A DNA stretch of 64,000 nt from Triatoma infestans (taxonomy: Eukaryota; Arthropoda; Insecta; Hemiptera; Reduviidae). The first letter of the stretch is position 1, and each line of letters starts with the position of its first letter. Where the stretch lies: NCBI GenBank assembly GCA_011037195.1, contig JAAEAF010003838.1, positions 225,977 to 289,976 on the forward strand, read 5' to 3'. This document shows, in pieces, positions 23,581-35,632 of this stretch. The notes under the pieces are model-generated. The model was not told the DNA's origin. It made no database searches and worked only from the letters and a program-made list of their open reading frames with translations. The position numbers and the translations under genes are program-made.

Positions 23581-24360
23581 TGCTTTCCAGCTCTGCGGAA
23601 CCAACCAACACAACAATTAGTATAGACTTACTCAGACTGACTTTGTAAAATATATAACCAAATAGGACCAAAATAATACTAATGCTAGTGCATAAATAAA
23701 TAATAGTAATATATTTAATGTCTCACTATATTTTATAAAATACGTATTTATATAATATAATGCAAAAGTCATACATAATGCATGATATTTTTATATAATA
23801 ATATTCCAAGATCAGCTAGTTCTCCATCTCTCTCTTCTTGCAGCATCATTGTGACAGACATTGTAATACGTTTGAAATGTTAGAAAGTCTTCTATATGAC
23901 ACGTGAGATTCCATTGTCATGCAGAATGTGCTAGCTCTCACATCCAATAGTAATATTAGATTTACTAAATTTATTCAATGTTGAAAATTAGGTTCTTATA
24001 CATATATATAAAATATATGTATGTATAAAGATAATATTCAAAAATAATAGTAATTTTAAAATATCGTTGTTTTTTTTAACTTGTTTGTTAATTATCTTAT
24101 GAACAGATTTTTTTTTTTTTATGTTCCCTCGCATAGGGTCTAACATGGATGGATGAAAAATAGTTTGAATGAACTTCCTTGACTACTTAGCTAGTGTAAT
24201 TTCTGTAACAATGCGTTAAAGGGGGATTGGACTAGCTCAGGCAGCCTATAATACAGCTTTTAGGCCGTAGTGAATTTGGTTTTTATATCCACTCTTTACA
24301 CCTAACGCCTAAGTTTATCTTTAACGATAATACTAATAATAATAAAACAGAGGCAGATGG

Positions 24361-24515
24361 TATTAACTCACTGGACTTGGAAAGTGAAGGTTCCGATTCA
24401 GCAGTGCTGCCCGGTGATCAGCTGTGTTTTCTATAACGAAAGAAGGGCATGCACTGAGAATGCTCCGGGTGCCAAAGGACCTCAGTTGTTGATACTTTCT
24501 TAAATAGAAATAATA
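24361..24515 (+). mobile_element. tRNA-derived SINE, decayed partial copy
   Basis: A B-box-like GGTTCCGATTC is followed by GCCCGGTGATCAGCTGTG and CACTGAGAATGCTCCGGG, which match the body of the SINE at 46167-46413. The A-box region and about 40 bp of the body are lost. Confidence 0.6.
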
Positions 24516-24548
24516 ATCTATGAATTTATTCTAAATTTAGTAATGCGA

Positions 24549-24720
24549 CATTTTGTTGGTTCTGACCGGTTTCGAAACCTCATCAATCGTCAGAGTATAC
24601 CTATCAAGTTCGTGTTCTTCGAGACATTTAGTTGAAATCAACTCTCTACACGAATTTGATGGCTATCCAGCTCAGCCGATTGATTGATGACAATTCGAAA
24701 CCGGTCAGAACCAACAAAAT
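24549..24720. repeat. inverted repeat with CGAAACCGGTC arms
   Basis: Arms of about 42 bp (24549-24590 and 24678-24720) pair ATTTTGTTGGTTCTGACCGG with its complement, then TTTCGA. The left arm's complement contains GATTGATGAGGTTTCGAAAC, again hammerhead-like. Confidence 0.7.
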
Positions 24721-24807
24721 GAAGCATAATATGGATGAATAAAATCATATATATTTTATCTAACAATGCGGACCCAGCCACATATGTAGTAATTGAAATA
24801 ATAATAA

Positions 24808-25370
24808 CATAAATCGAGTTCGAAACACTCACACTACTTTCTCTTACACAAATTTCCTTAAAACTTGGAAGTTTGACTAAATGTTTAGTTGGCATTCAAC
24901 TAATATCGAACTTCAAATCGAATCGATTTTCTTAAAACTCCTGAATTGTCGGGAAAAAAATTGTATGTTTATTAATAATCACAAGAGGCACTATAATCGT
25001 ATAATTTACTGAAATGGTACTTTAATGGTAAACCTATCGTAAACTTTAATGGTTATCCCCCTACCGCCTGAAGCTCCAAAAAATCATTTTCTTGAAAAAA
25101 TATTTCAAATTGTCAGAATTGTATACAGTTTAGTTTGTTCATTAACTTAAAAAAAAAAAAATCATTGGAGTTGTTACCGAGAAAAATTAAAAAAAAAAAG
25201 AAGATCTAAAAATATATATATATATATATTCTCAGTAAATTAGTATTTCCGGTTGAAGGATTTTTTATTAAAACGTCTGTCATGATCGATGTCCAAATGG
25301 TATATGAAGTTTGAGCTTCCTGCAAATTTTAGAATATTAAGTTTTACTGTGCTCAGATATTTAGTACAAA
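24808..25370 (-). repeat. FamA repeat, long decayed copy
   Basis: Begins with GAAACACTCACACTACTTTC and passes through ATCCCCCTACCGCCTGAAG and GTATTTCCGGTTGAAG. A TA microsatellite (about 25213-25230) interrupts it. Confidence 0.65.
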
Positions 25371-25524
25371 AACTATACGAAAACACACGCAAAACAAAAA
25401 CCAAGTTCTTGTGCAAAACTCAAGGGAACCTCAAGGCATGTATCATCAATGAAAAACTCAATTTTTCAAATCGCAATAACAATTACTGCTGCCGCATTAA
25501 ATAAAGTAAGTAAAAGTAATGCCT

Positions 25525-25707
25525 ATTTATTAGGCGGGCTTAACGTCCAACTACCAGATTAGGTGTCGTGGACGGGGGCGGACGCACATACTTTACCATT
25601 AATATTTTTTAAACGAATATAAACTTAAGCAGCTATACGCTGGAATCGAACTGGAGTCCTCCCATTTACAAGTCCATGCTCATAACCACTACACCAACAC
25701 CCGCCCC
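25525..25707 (-). mobile_element. second tRNA-derived SINE type
   Basis: On the minus strand it starts GGGGCGGGTGTTGGTGTAGT GGTTATGAGC, with an A-box-like TGGTGTAGTGG and a B-box-like AGTTCGATTCC (complement at 25642-25652). That spacing is tRNA-like, but the acceptor half is not closed. The body downstream differs from the SINE at 46167, so this is another family. The tail is AT-rich. Confidence 0.55.
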
Positions 25708-25709
25708 AA

Positions 25710-26450
25710 GAGAAAGTACTTAATACTAATAATAATAACGTCTTTATTGAAATAAATATTACAAAGAATGAACAAAATACAAATTTTATAGCTCATGGTC
25801 ATGTCGACCGTCTGAGAGTTGCCTTGCAATTAAACTATATGATATGTATTATATTATTTAATTATTGAACTATATTATATTCATATTAATACATATATTT
25901 AATCAATACATTATTCAATTAATGCATATATTAAACTGAAAAATAAAGAGGAGGAAAAAAAAGAAAATAAATGAAATTGGTAGACTACCCAGTGAAACTC
26001 AACTTTTGGAAACTTAAAGAAAAATGAAAAAGCGAAAAATTCACCGAGGTACAAAACCGCAAACATTAAACAGAAATTGTTAAAGATAAAGTAAAAAGAT
26101 TTAAAGCAAAAACAGACAAACCTAATATATATAGGATTTGGGCAAAACTTCTCTTTATCTTCTATTAGTTGAATTCTTTACAAACATGTATCTGTATGCC
26201 CAGGTTAGTTTACAATATTTAACCAGATTCATCCAATTATTCCCATTTAAAATAGTAATAAATTCCTCCTAGGTTAATATTTTCTTATTAAAGTTCTGTA
26301 TTCTTAATTCTTGTCGGATAGGGCAAATAGCAATAAAGTGAAAAACATCTACTCTTTCTTCAAGATTACACAGGAACATAATTTAACTCTCTCTCCAAAT
26401 AAATATTTATTTAAATATAATAATTCCCCCTACATTTAATGATCCAGCCT
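25710..26450. other. AT-rich non-coding DNA
   Basis: Nothing recognised. Confidence 0.4.
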
Positions 26451-26454
26451 ACGG

Positions 26455-26482
26455 TTTCTCTTACCGTAAACCGTAAGAGAAA
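26455..26482. repeat. isolated FamA terminal palindrome
   Basis: TTTCTCTTAC and GTAAGAGAAA form a perfect 10-bp inverted repeat around CGTAAACC. The same motif is found at FamA ends, but no FamA interior lies beside it. Confidence 0.7.
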
Positions 26483-26858
26483 GTATTTAATTGACAAACA
26501 AATGAAGCAATAATTAATGTCGATGAAAATAACAACAAGTAATTTGTGCTCATCTTACTTGTCGAACTTAAATTGCAAAATAATTGCAGATATATAAGAT
26601 AATGTTAGAGATAGATAAGCCGACATTATTTATCATTTAATTGCTATTCTTCAGTCATTTTTTTTCTTTTTTTCTTTTTTATTGTAATTATGGTGGCTTA
26701 CAAACTTTAAAAAGAAACCTAATTTTAGTTTTTTAATTTAATTTTATCCACCGCGTCTACTAAAGTTGATTATGGTTGGTGTAATATTTCAATAAAGTTG
26801 GCCATCTTGCTTTTCATTATATATTTTATCATATTATTAAATTACTTTTCCAGCAATG

Positions 26859-26907
<49 letters not shown>
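26859..26907. repeat. TAA microsatellite
   Basis: About sixteen TAA units. It produces the poly-tyrosine open frame on the minus strand. Confidence 0.9.
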
Positions 26908-26924
26908 AGTTTTTTACTTACTCT

Positions 26925-27535
26925 TACTACTGAAATAGGAAGTATGTGATTTCCAAGTTGATTCCAGTAAATTTTCCAGTTGATTTTTAACCGGAAATAC
27001 AAATTTTGAAGTATCTCGAGTACAAAAATAAAGTGCATTTTTTTGACGAATAATCTGTATGAACAGCATCTCGAATATGTGAACAAAACATCTTCAAAGT
27101 AAGCAAGTAATAGCAAATAGCTCAAACATTATGTTATGTTTATTTAACACTAGCGCATCTGATGCAAGATTCCATGAAAAATTCAAACAACCGGACGTGC
27201 GCCTTTAGCGAACAGTTTTTGGCAACTTTATCAAAAAATGACTCCAATTTCACAGTCCCCTGAAATTCGTTATAACCGATTTATACTGTATTGCTTTTAG
27301 ACGGGTATTGAAGGTCTGTCAGTTAATTTAAAATTTAATTTGCACAAGCTTTTTAGTTTCCACTTAGAGTGCTACACTTAAAGTCACTAAGGTAAACAAG
27401 AAAAATCCCTCCACCATTTTTATGGCCAGCCCAATTAAACATTGTAACGTTGTAATTTTAAAGAAAATTTCTTGATTAAATTGTATTAATTAGATTAAGA
27501 TGAAGTAGAGTGAGTGTTTCACACCAGACGTTTGT
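26925..27535 (+). repeat. FamA repeat, near-complete but internally deleted copy
   Basis: Starts at TTACTCTTACTACTG, includes AACCGGAAATAC, TCAAAAAATGACTCC and ATGGCCAGCCCAATTAAACA, and ends GAGTGTTTCACACCAGACG. Confidence 0.7.
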
Positions 27536-27761
27536 CTATGCTGTTATACTTGACTGTGTTAGAAATAGCTTGCTCAGAACTTTACATTCTATCTACATTT
27601 ACTATTCTAAACTGTCACTTTTATTTTAAACTTTTATCTATGAATATTTTTTTTTGTGTGTGTGTGTATTCTGTGGAAGTTGCAACGATAAACTTTCCTC
27701 TAAAATGTCATAGCAGTATAATGTACGGTCCCACCAACTATATAATATTGAAGCATTTAAA

Positions 27762-28050
27762 AAAAATTGCTGGAATTCCGAATTTGAACAAAATAGATTA
27801 ACCGGAAATACAGCTCTATAGAATTAGTTCTGAATTTTGTGAATTTAGGAAAAGTGGCTCTAATTTTTTCTGAACTTGGAATACTAACTGCACATACAGA
27901 TATATATATATTATAAATTACACATATATATTATTACAGATATATTTGCTAAAAAAATTTCTTTTTTTGATATCCAGGAAGCTGTAGGTAGTATTTCCAA
28001 TGAAAATTCAATTGAAAAGTTACCTCGATCCTAGGATTACCACTTACAGC
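27762..28050. repeat. two FamA fragments in opposite orientation
   Basis: 27762-27905 is plus-oriented (TTAACCGGAAATAC; AACTTGGAATACTAACTGCA). 27955-28050 is minus-oriented (GTATTTCCAATGAAAATTCA). Confidence 0.55.
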
Positions 28051-28439
28051 AACAAGAAGAACTAAAAAAGGATTATAATCTTGTTAAATTTCTGCCATGA
28101 AAAGATGTAGAGCGTGTACAGTGGTGTAACACCTGCAGCTGGTGTACAAAGTTGGAGCTACTGTTTCATTGATTTATTGTTAAGATATCATTTCATGGCA
28201 ATCTGTCAGCTGAAATTACAGCTGATAACAACCACACAACTTTCTACCCGGTTACTAGTCTTTGTTCTTTCTTTTTTTTTATGCAGTTCTTTTTACATTA
28301 AAAAAAAAATTGTTCTGGAAAAATATACAGCGAGTTCTCAGGTAAATTCGCTCCGGTAGAAACTAATTATTAATTATTAATTGAGGGGGAGATTATGCTG
28401 TTTGTCGTGTGACGAGAGAACACTACTCGAATTAATCAA

Positions 28440-28960
28440 ATCAAGAAACTCGGGGCCTCCTTAGGAGGTTCAGCACTTAGACCTCAACTGGCGTAGTTAG
28501 GCCCTCAACCAGTCTAAATAGGCCTGATTCTGCACGCCGTAAAAGAAAAGGCCTCACATCAGCCCTAGACTACCTAGTGACAGAGGCGAGAAAACGCCAT
28601 GGCAGAGGCGAGTGAAGTTTCTGATCTCGCCTTCGGCTCCAAAATGAGGGTGCCAAATTTCAGAAATCGTCTGCGAGCATAATGTACGCACTCTCCAAGG
28701 TGAATCGATATCTCATCCTTTTGGTCACATTTCCTGCAAAGTGGGTCTGCATATTATGGCCCTCCTAGGGCAGTAATTCTTTTTAGCTCCACCTTTGTTC
28801 TGCCGAGGAAAGGGGTTGTGCGAGTCTTTGAGGGCCCCTCCAAGAAAATCTGGGAGTGCCTCAGCCCCGCAATACTCACTACTCGAAGGTCGGCATTGTA
28901 AAAAGAATGCTTCGGGCGCCAGTGTCCATCCTGACATACCAAAAAGAAAAAAAAAATATT
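28440..28960 (-). mobile_element. degraded non-LTR element C-terminal region
   Basis: The minus strand encodes LGRTKVELKRITAL, then after a stop YADPLCRKCDQKDEISIHLG ECVHYARRRFLKFG. The cysteines and histidine make the CCHC finger found at the C-terminus of R1/Jockey-type elements, and 'ARRR...FG' is the usual sequel. The segment before the finger is shortened relative to the copy at 11765. A GC-rich 3' part extends down to about 28440. Confidence 0.6.
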
Positions 28961-29289
28961 TCAGAAATTTATCAAGTGAGTGATAAGTCTTTATTATATA
29001 CCTAGTGATGTCGAATCTCAAGAATGAAAAGTTCGGAAAATTCGCAGTTCTGGTCAACTCATTTTCTTCATACTCGGCATTTTTACAACCTATTTAATTC
29101 TCATTAGAATTATATAGACGCAGAATCATACGTTCTACTCGATTGACACTTGGAGGAAAATTTTAAGTTCTCTCTTGTTCAGAACAGCTCCCAAAAAAAA
29201 CTAAATGAGGAAAATGGTAAAAGAAAACTTCCTGACAGATTCTATGATGATGATGATGAGATGTCTAAACAGAATATCAACTTTAAAAA

Positions 29290-29470
29290 AAACTTCCTAC
29301 AAGTTTTTGAGCTGTGCTTTCACACATACAGAACTTTATTTTTTTTAAAAAACTTTTCCATACACTGTAAAGTATAAGTAGTAGTCTAAGTTTGCATTTC
29401 CGGTGAAAACTCAATTTAAAAAATTTGAACCAATCAATACTTTCTATTGCAGCAGTAAAAGAAAGTAAAA
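29290..29470 (-). repeat. FamA repeat, hairpin-end fragment
   Basis: CATTTCCGGTGAAAACTCAA is followed by ACTTTCTATTGCAGCAGT and AAAGAAAGTA. Confidence 0.65.
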
Positions 29471-30930
29471 ATACGACAAAAAGGGGGGGGACTTTTTTTG
29501 TTGATTTGTATGTGATATGTACGCAGGTTAGAGGTAACAATATAATGGCTACTACATTGAAGTCAATCTTATCAACAAATTCAGATTTAGTAAACTGACA
29601 CATTTAGTGATGTAGTGGATGCTTTTGGGGGTTGGACAGAAGAAAAACTTAAAATTGAGATAAGTTAGAGTTACTGAGTATTGTTTATAATAAATGAAAA
29701 TATTAAGCGCTGCAAGGACTTTACACTGTATAATTTAGAGTGAAAGAATGGTAGCGTGAGAAGAGAATGACAGACTGACTGCAGAGTGACGGTGTAAGAA
29801 CGATAGAGTGTTGATGGCTATTCGAATGGTGTTTGAGTGAAACTGAATTGGCACTTTTTTTTAGCAAACGTTTGGACTAGCCACAACTTCTTATACTCCT
29901 TAAATTGCCCCACCCCATCTAAGAGCCTATCATGCAAACAAATACCAAATTTTTGTAATCACAAGAACCATAAGTGTATTTCGAAATGAGAAGAGAATTT
30001 CGAAAATCTGAATTCGTAAGACAATAAAAAAGGACTGAAAGTATTTCAGGAAGAGGTCGTTGAAAGTTACTATCTTTTGACTTACTGTTATTTAATTATA
30101 CCATTCTGCACGGGAAAGCAATCTTTTCGATTACTTAAAAGAATATCCTGTATTAGAGTTAAGAAGCTTTAAAAGCATTATAAATAATACTGATAAGTTG
30201 GTAATCGAATTGTAAGATATATGTATATATAGATATATAATAGAAAATATCAATAAATAAATGTATATATTCATCCATAATACATAAATAAAGTCCTCCA
30301 AGGAGAATAAGGTTACAGTTAACTAACTACAGCAAGCTCCTCTACCAAGTTTTGTCAAGTCAAGCTTGAAACGAGTAGCTTCCACGGCTGAATTATAATA
30401 ATAATGGAGCTTCAATAGGAAATACTGTCAGCTGTTTTCTCTCTCTTTTTTATGTTTCTTCGTCCTATTTTTGGTTTCGCAAGGATAATCTGCTTGATAA
30501 AAATATACAAGAAAAACAAATTTTTTTGCGATATGTGCTATTCATAACTTATAAGATTTTCTTGAACACATGGAAGAGAACATTATCCCTCTTCCCTTAG
30601 TCGTATCAACCAATTATTTCCAGTTCGTTTAACTTCATTAAAGTTTGTTCGTAAGCAAAGACTAAATCGGCTAGAAATTTAATTTATTTAAATAATAGTT
30701 ATTTATTTGACAAGAGGAGAGTGCCAGTTTTACATATTCTAGTTCAGGTTTGCTCATTCGAGCGCATGAAAATGTGACAACTAAACAAAATTAGTAAATG
30801 GACGTTACTCTTGCGTTAAATATATTTACCTCACTTTTACTATTTACCTCACGTTAAATATATAATATTACCTCACTTTGGTAGTACCCGAGGACACCAA
30901 AAAATAAACTTCCTAAAGAGAAAAGTTTTT
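29470..30930. other. AT-rich DNA with one dispersed repeat segment
   Basis: 29680-29760 shares TGCAAGGACT and ACACTG with 35025-35095, perhaps fragments of one unidentified element. Otherwise nothing is recognised. Confidence 0.35.
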
Positions 30931-30934
30931 TATT

Positions 30935-31090
30935 TTGGCTCCAGCTAGCCAACATTTTTCGTGATTTTCTCAAAAATGGCTCCAACGATTTTCTTTAAAC
31001 TTTGTATATTACCTACACATATAAATACCTATCATTTTAGGTGGCACCTCAACGGCTCCGACCATTGCCAAAGCTTTAGTGTAGCTGTGA
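30935..31090 (+). repeat. FamA internal fragment
   Basis: Contains TCTCAAAAATGGCTCCAACG and ACACATATAAATACCTATCA. Confidence 0.65.
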
Positions 31091-31329
31091 ACGTCATTTT
31101 ACTTCGCCCTCTGGTTTCACAAATAAATTGTCGGGCTATACACTGATAATTTTGAGAGCCACCAAAGATCTTTTAGGGGTGGGTATGGTTTTATATCCCA
31201 TCTATCCCTCTCTCTGTTTCTTTAATAATACGTTTATATGTTTAGAACATTGATGTAGTCAAAATGATGGCCATGGAGATCGCTAGCGAAATTGATTAGA
31301 AGAACGCAACTGTAGGTTTATGTTTTATA

Positions 31330-31440
31330 ACTTGGCTCTGAAAAGCGTGTGTCCGCAAAGTGTTACTCAGAGAACCCCAAAACATATATTTCCGGTGAAA
31401 ACGCCATTCCGGAGAATACTATCATCGTCACCAAAATCCT
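31330..31440 (-). repeat. FamA fragment
   Basis: Contains CCCCAAAACATATATTTCCG followed by GTGAAAACGCC. Confidence 0.55.
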
Positions 31441-32390
31441 TATCATGTTGTGATGGATGCCAGAAATTATATTTATAAATATTATCTGAAGAAATAATTG
31501 AAGGAAATTTGAACGTTTGCTGGAAGGACAGGTAAAAAAGACACAGCTACCGTTATTTAAGACAATACTGCTTGCCAACTATTTTGTACGAGAAAATCCC
31601 CCTAGGACAGAGCATTCCTTTCACGAGTTGTCTTGCAGCATTTAACCAGTCTAAATTCGACATTCAATCAGAACATTTGTCTCAGAAGTCGCTCTCTTAA
31701 TTTCAATGCCCTTATAAGAACATTTGATTCAATCAATCTAACTAAATAATTAATTCTATACATCATTACAGTTAATTTGTAGTTGTTATCGTAAGAGAAT
31801 ATATTATTGTTACCAATAGTGTCTTCTTACTTATATTTCTAATACTTCTCTCCTCTCTTTAAAACATACATGAACACTCACAAGCCCCTTTACAAAACCG
31901 TTCGTGCCTCAATACAAATACAAGCATGCAACAGCACAACATCACACCAACAACATTTCAATGCGCACAAACTTATGAAAAAATAACCTAATTTTAAAAC
32001 CAACCTGAAAATTTTAATGACGCAAGAGACAATTTAACATAAAATAACGGTATCTGTGGTACAGTATGAAACTATTGTAATATTCACTTGGCAAATATAG
32101 CTAAATTTGGTGTTCTAGTGATTAAATTTAACGATACCAATTGAACCGTTATGTAGATAAGAGCCTAGCTTCATTTCAATAGGAGCAAAAATTATGTCAC
32201 CATTAACTAAAATAGGCGGCATATAACCGTTCGGAAAAGATTTTATAAATACAAAAATAAATGATTTGATAAATGGTTGATCTGTATATGAAATATGTGT
32301 ATATAATAATTTGGGTTGGTGAGGAATTATTGATTATTGGCAAAGAAAGTTTTTAATTGCTGAATTTAAGTAAATATTCACTACCATCGG
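31440..32390. other. AT-rich non-coding DNA
   Basis: Nothing recognised. Confidence 0.4.
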
Positions 32391-32394
32391 CCTA

Positions 32395-32720
32395 AAAGAA
32401 GTTAAGTTAGACCGAACTCTTCGAAGTCTACCTCTGCAAGAAATTTCAAGATCTGCGAAGATTCTAAAGAGAATATCTCCTCCTGGTGGACAGCATCACA
32501 GTCCGTCAGGAAATATAAAATTAGAGTCTCCTACATCTCTCCACAGAATCTGCAGGTTTTAGGTCGAGCTTCTTTACGTGACCCCTGACTTTAAACTGCC
32601 TCTTGAAGAATCCTCAAAGCTAATGCCCACTTCAGATCTTTCCTGGTCGTAATTGACCAGACAAGTTTTAGCCTTTCCATTCACACCTGTAAGAGTTCTC
32701 CGGAACAACATATACTAGTC
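32395..32720 (-). mobile_element. degraded non-LTR element C-terminal region
   Basis: The minus strand reads CRFCGEM, then after a stop ETLILYFLTDCDAV, then LKFLAEVDFEEFGLT. It is the same zinc-finger tail family as the nested element at 11765 (CRFCGE...ET...LLTDC), but more decayed. The 3' UTR and poly(A) are not seen. Confidence 0.5.
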
Positions 32721-33775
32721 TTACTCCTCAGTTCCTAACTCTTGTTCGCTCTTGATCGTTTATCCCACAAAAATGTTTCGTCCTATGAAGGATGTTACTA
32801 TGCCTTTCTTTTTCTGCCAACATATCCTGCCACAAAGAAAAGTGATAATGTTATAAAAAAAGAAGCCGCAACGATACGAATATTAAAAAAAAAGATGACA
32901 ATGAATCTGTTTTTTGAGGATCAGTAAAGAAAAAAACATTCAGTTACCTACGCTAACGTTTCAACAGATTTCCTATTTTTTTCGAGGCTTTGTCAGAATA
33001 CACAGAATATCATTATATTAGAATAGATTAGTTTTGTAAATGATTTAGCAAAAGTTAGAAGCAACTTACATTTTTATGTTTATATATTTTAAGTTCTGAG
33101 TTGTGTTTATGTTTTTTAAGTTAAATTTTTTCTCTGCACCATTTAAGACTGGATAACTATTCTAAAAAAGCCTTGAAAAAAGGCGTAATTGAATGTTTTA
33201 TCTTGGACCGATTCTCACAATACTGATTCATTATCGTTTATCAAAAGTCAACAAAATTAAACTTTTAATAAACAAAAAACAGCGATTATGTTATCCGGTG
33301 GCCAATTTTCTTGATCACAATAACAAAGAGAGCGCCTTTGAATTATTTTATATTTTGAGAGAAAAAAAAAATGTAATCATATATATCAGAATTAAAAAAA
33401 ACGGAAATTAGAAGATAACCAGTAGAAAATGTGAAGCAAGCAAAACGTGGAGTAATTTTGATTATACAGAGGCGATTGATTTAGGTTATGGAGATAAGGA
33501 CCAATATAGAGGGCCTATTGAATTATTAGATCAAAGAACCTACTAACATAGTACAACTTTACACCAAAAGTATTCAACTTAACAAAGTGGGCCTTTATTA
33601 GCATTCATTATCTAATATTCAAGAGAATAATTTAAATTAGTTAATTTTTTGTTATTTAATTCCTTATAATATTCTAAAATTCAATGTTTTTTCTAATGTA
33701 AAATATTTTCTATTGGAGGACAGTCAGGGAATCTCTTTAATTTTTAAAATCTTTTGTCCTTTAAACACTAATTAC
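32720..33775. other. AT-rich non-coding DNA
   Basis: Open frames at 32742-32927 and 33193-33411 are lysine-rich and compositional. Nothing is supported. Confidence 0.35.
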
Positions 33776-33780
33776 TAAGG

Positions 33781-34005
33781 AAAGGGATTAGTTCAGTGGT
33801 TAGCACACTAGACTTCCATGCGGAGGTCCCGGGTTCGGTTCAGCTTTGCTGCATTTTCTCTTCCTAAGAGCCTCTACAGCTCACTGTACGGTGATGGACA
33901 GTGTTGTCTGTAACGAGAACACTGTATGGAGGCCGGCAATGTACTGAGAAGGCTCCGGGCGCCAATGATCATAGATGTTGACTCACCTTAAATTAAAAAA
34001 TCTAA
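33781..34005 (+). mobile_element. tRNA-derived SINE, full head copy
   Basis: The tRNA-like head has an A-box-like TAGTTCAGTGG (33789-33799) and a B-box-like GGGTTCGGTTC (33831-33841). The body continues CTCTTCCTAAGAGCCTCTAC and ACTGAGAAGGCTCCGGGCGC, identical in plan to the copy at 46167, and ends in an AT-rich tail. It keeps the A box that the 46167 copy has largely lost. Confidence 0.8.
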
Positions 34006-35600
34006 TTTGCTCTTTGCTACCTGTACTTCTCAACTCCTTGAAAAACTACCCTTATACAGCACAAACCTTCGTGGATATCTAGAATTTCATTCCAAATATT
34101 AATTTGACTTTCATTAACGTCTTCGAAGGTTCGAAGTCATTCTTCTTTCTAGAAAAGCAATGCTAGTACGGTATCTCTTTTGACATCGCTCAAGAGATGA
34201 GCTTTTTGTTTTGTAAACGTTAAGGGATTTCTCTCCTTTAATCTATTATACAGCTCTTAAATTCTAGTTAAGTATTTCAGTATTTCCAAGTAAATCCACC
34301 ATTTACCAAGTATGCATACTTGGAGCCACTATTGTACTCCTTGTACATGTTATACAGTAACCAAATATAATGATATATTTTCTCAAAGAAGACACTACAA
34401 TCCTTTCTCTAAATACCGATACACTAATGCACATCGCTTTCTACTTTTAAAGTCTTGGCACTTGAAGTGGAAAATACACATGAATCATAAAACATCTCTT
34501 TTGACTACTAAAAAAGATGAGCCAAAGGTTACTAATTTATATTAAAAAGAAAAGACTAATTTTTCTTACTTTTGTTCATATCCTGAGATCATAGACCACA
34601 TATGACATTGAAATATGAAGAAAAACCGGGGCATTTGAATTCCCAATTTATGGAGTCCTTTCAGCCTAAAATCCTTTAGAAAATTGCTAACACCTCCTAT
34701 TACCTAGCTAAACTGTCCAAAATAATGTTCATGTTATTTTTGTTCGGGACTACCCAAAAAATACTGCTTTCTTAAATGGCATTCTTCCATTAATACTCAT
34801 CCTGAACTTTTAATTCCATCAGATTTCCTTAAACACTTTCCCCAAAACTCACGCTGGCCACTTGAAGAGAAGTTGGCCTCGTTACCACTTTCTAGAATAA
34901 TCAGAAGTGTGGAATGTCATTGCTAGGTGGCTTCTCCAACCTACTATTTGATTTCGTAATGGGGTTTTGGTAAGGATGGATGTGGAAGAAAAAAAGTATA
35001 GAAGATAGAAGGTACATTGACTGAACACTGTTATATTAATTGAAAAACAGAGTATTGCAAGGACTACACTGCCTGATATAGAAAAGTGAAAGTGTAAACT
35101 TCCTTCCACATCTAGGGGTTGAGGTAGGGGGATCTTGATCTTCCCTTGCTTGAGGTAGGGAGGTGCGTTACATCTAATGTAACGTGGCGGGTACGTAGCA
35201 GTTGGACGGATTGTCATTGATTCGTTGTTACAAGCAAGATATGCTTGCTAGCTTCCATACAATTTTGCATTCCATTTCTTGTTGCAATATATTTTTTTTA
35301 TTTTCAGTTGTGAATTTCAATAAAATAAAAATTAAAAAAAATTTTCATAATTCATAAGTAGGAACAACATTTAAAAAAAATGTTTGGAAATAGTTATTAT
35401 TAGGAATATATTTTTCACCTAGAGGGAAAAGTATTCGCCATTTCTTCAAGCGTCCCTGCGGGTATTTCAGCCCAACAACATAGATTTCCCTGAAACTTTC
35501 AAACATTCACATAATTCATGTGGGGTCTGCACAAGTAGTTGATGTATGCAAATTAGTTCACAAAGGTAAACTGTAGCCATCACCGTGTTCACTCATACAT

Positions 35601-35632
<32 letters not shown>

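Noticed and set aside
26829..27125. 98-codon minus-strand frame with poly-tyrosine
   Set aside because: The tyrosines come from the TAA microsatellite and the rest from a FamA copy.
33781..33850. Possible real tRNA gene
   Set aside because: A- and B-box motifs are present, but the cloverleaf does not close and the sequence continues into a SINE body shared with two other copies.
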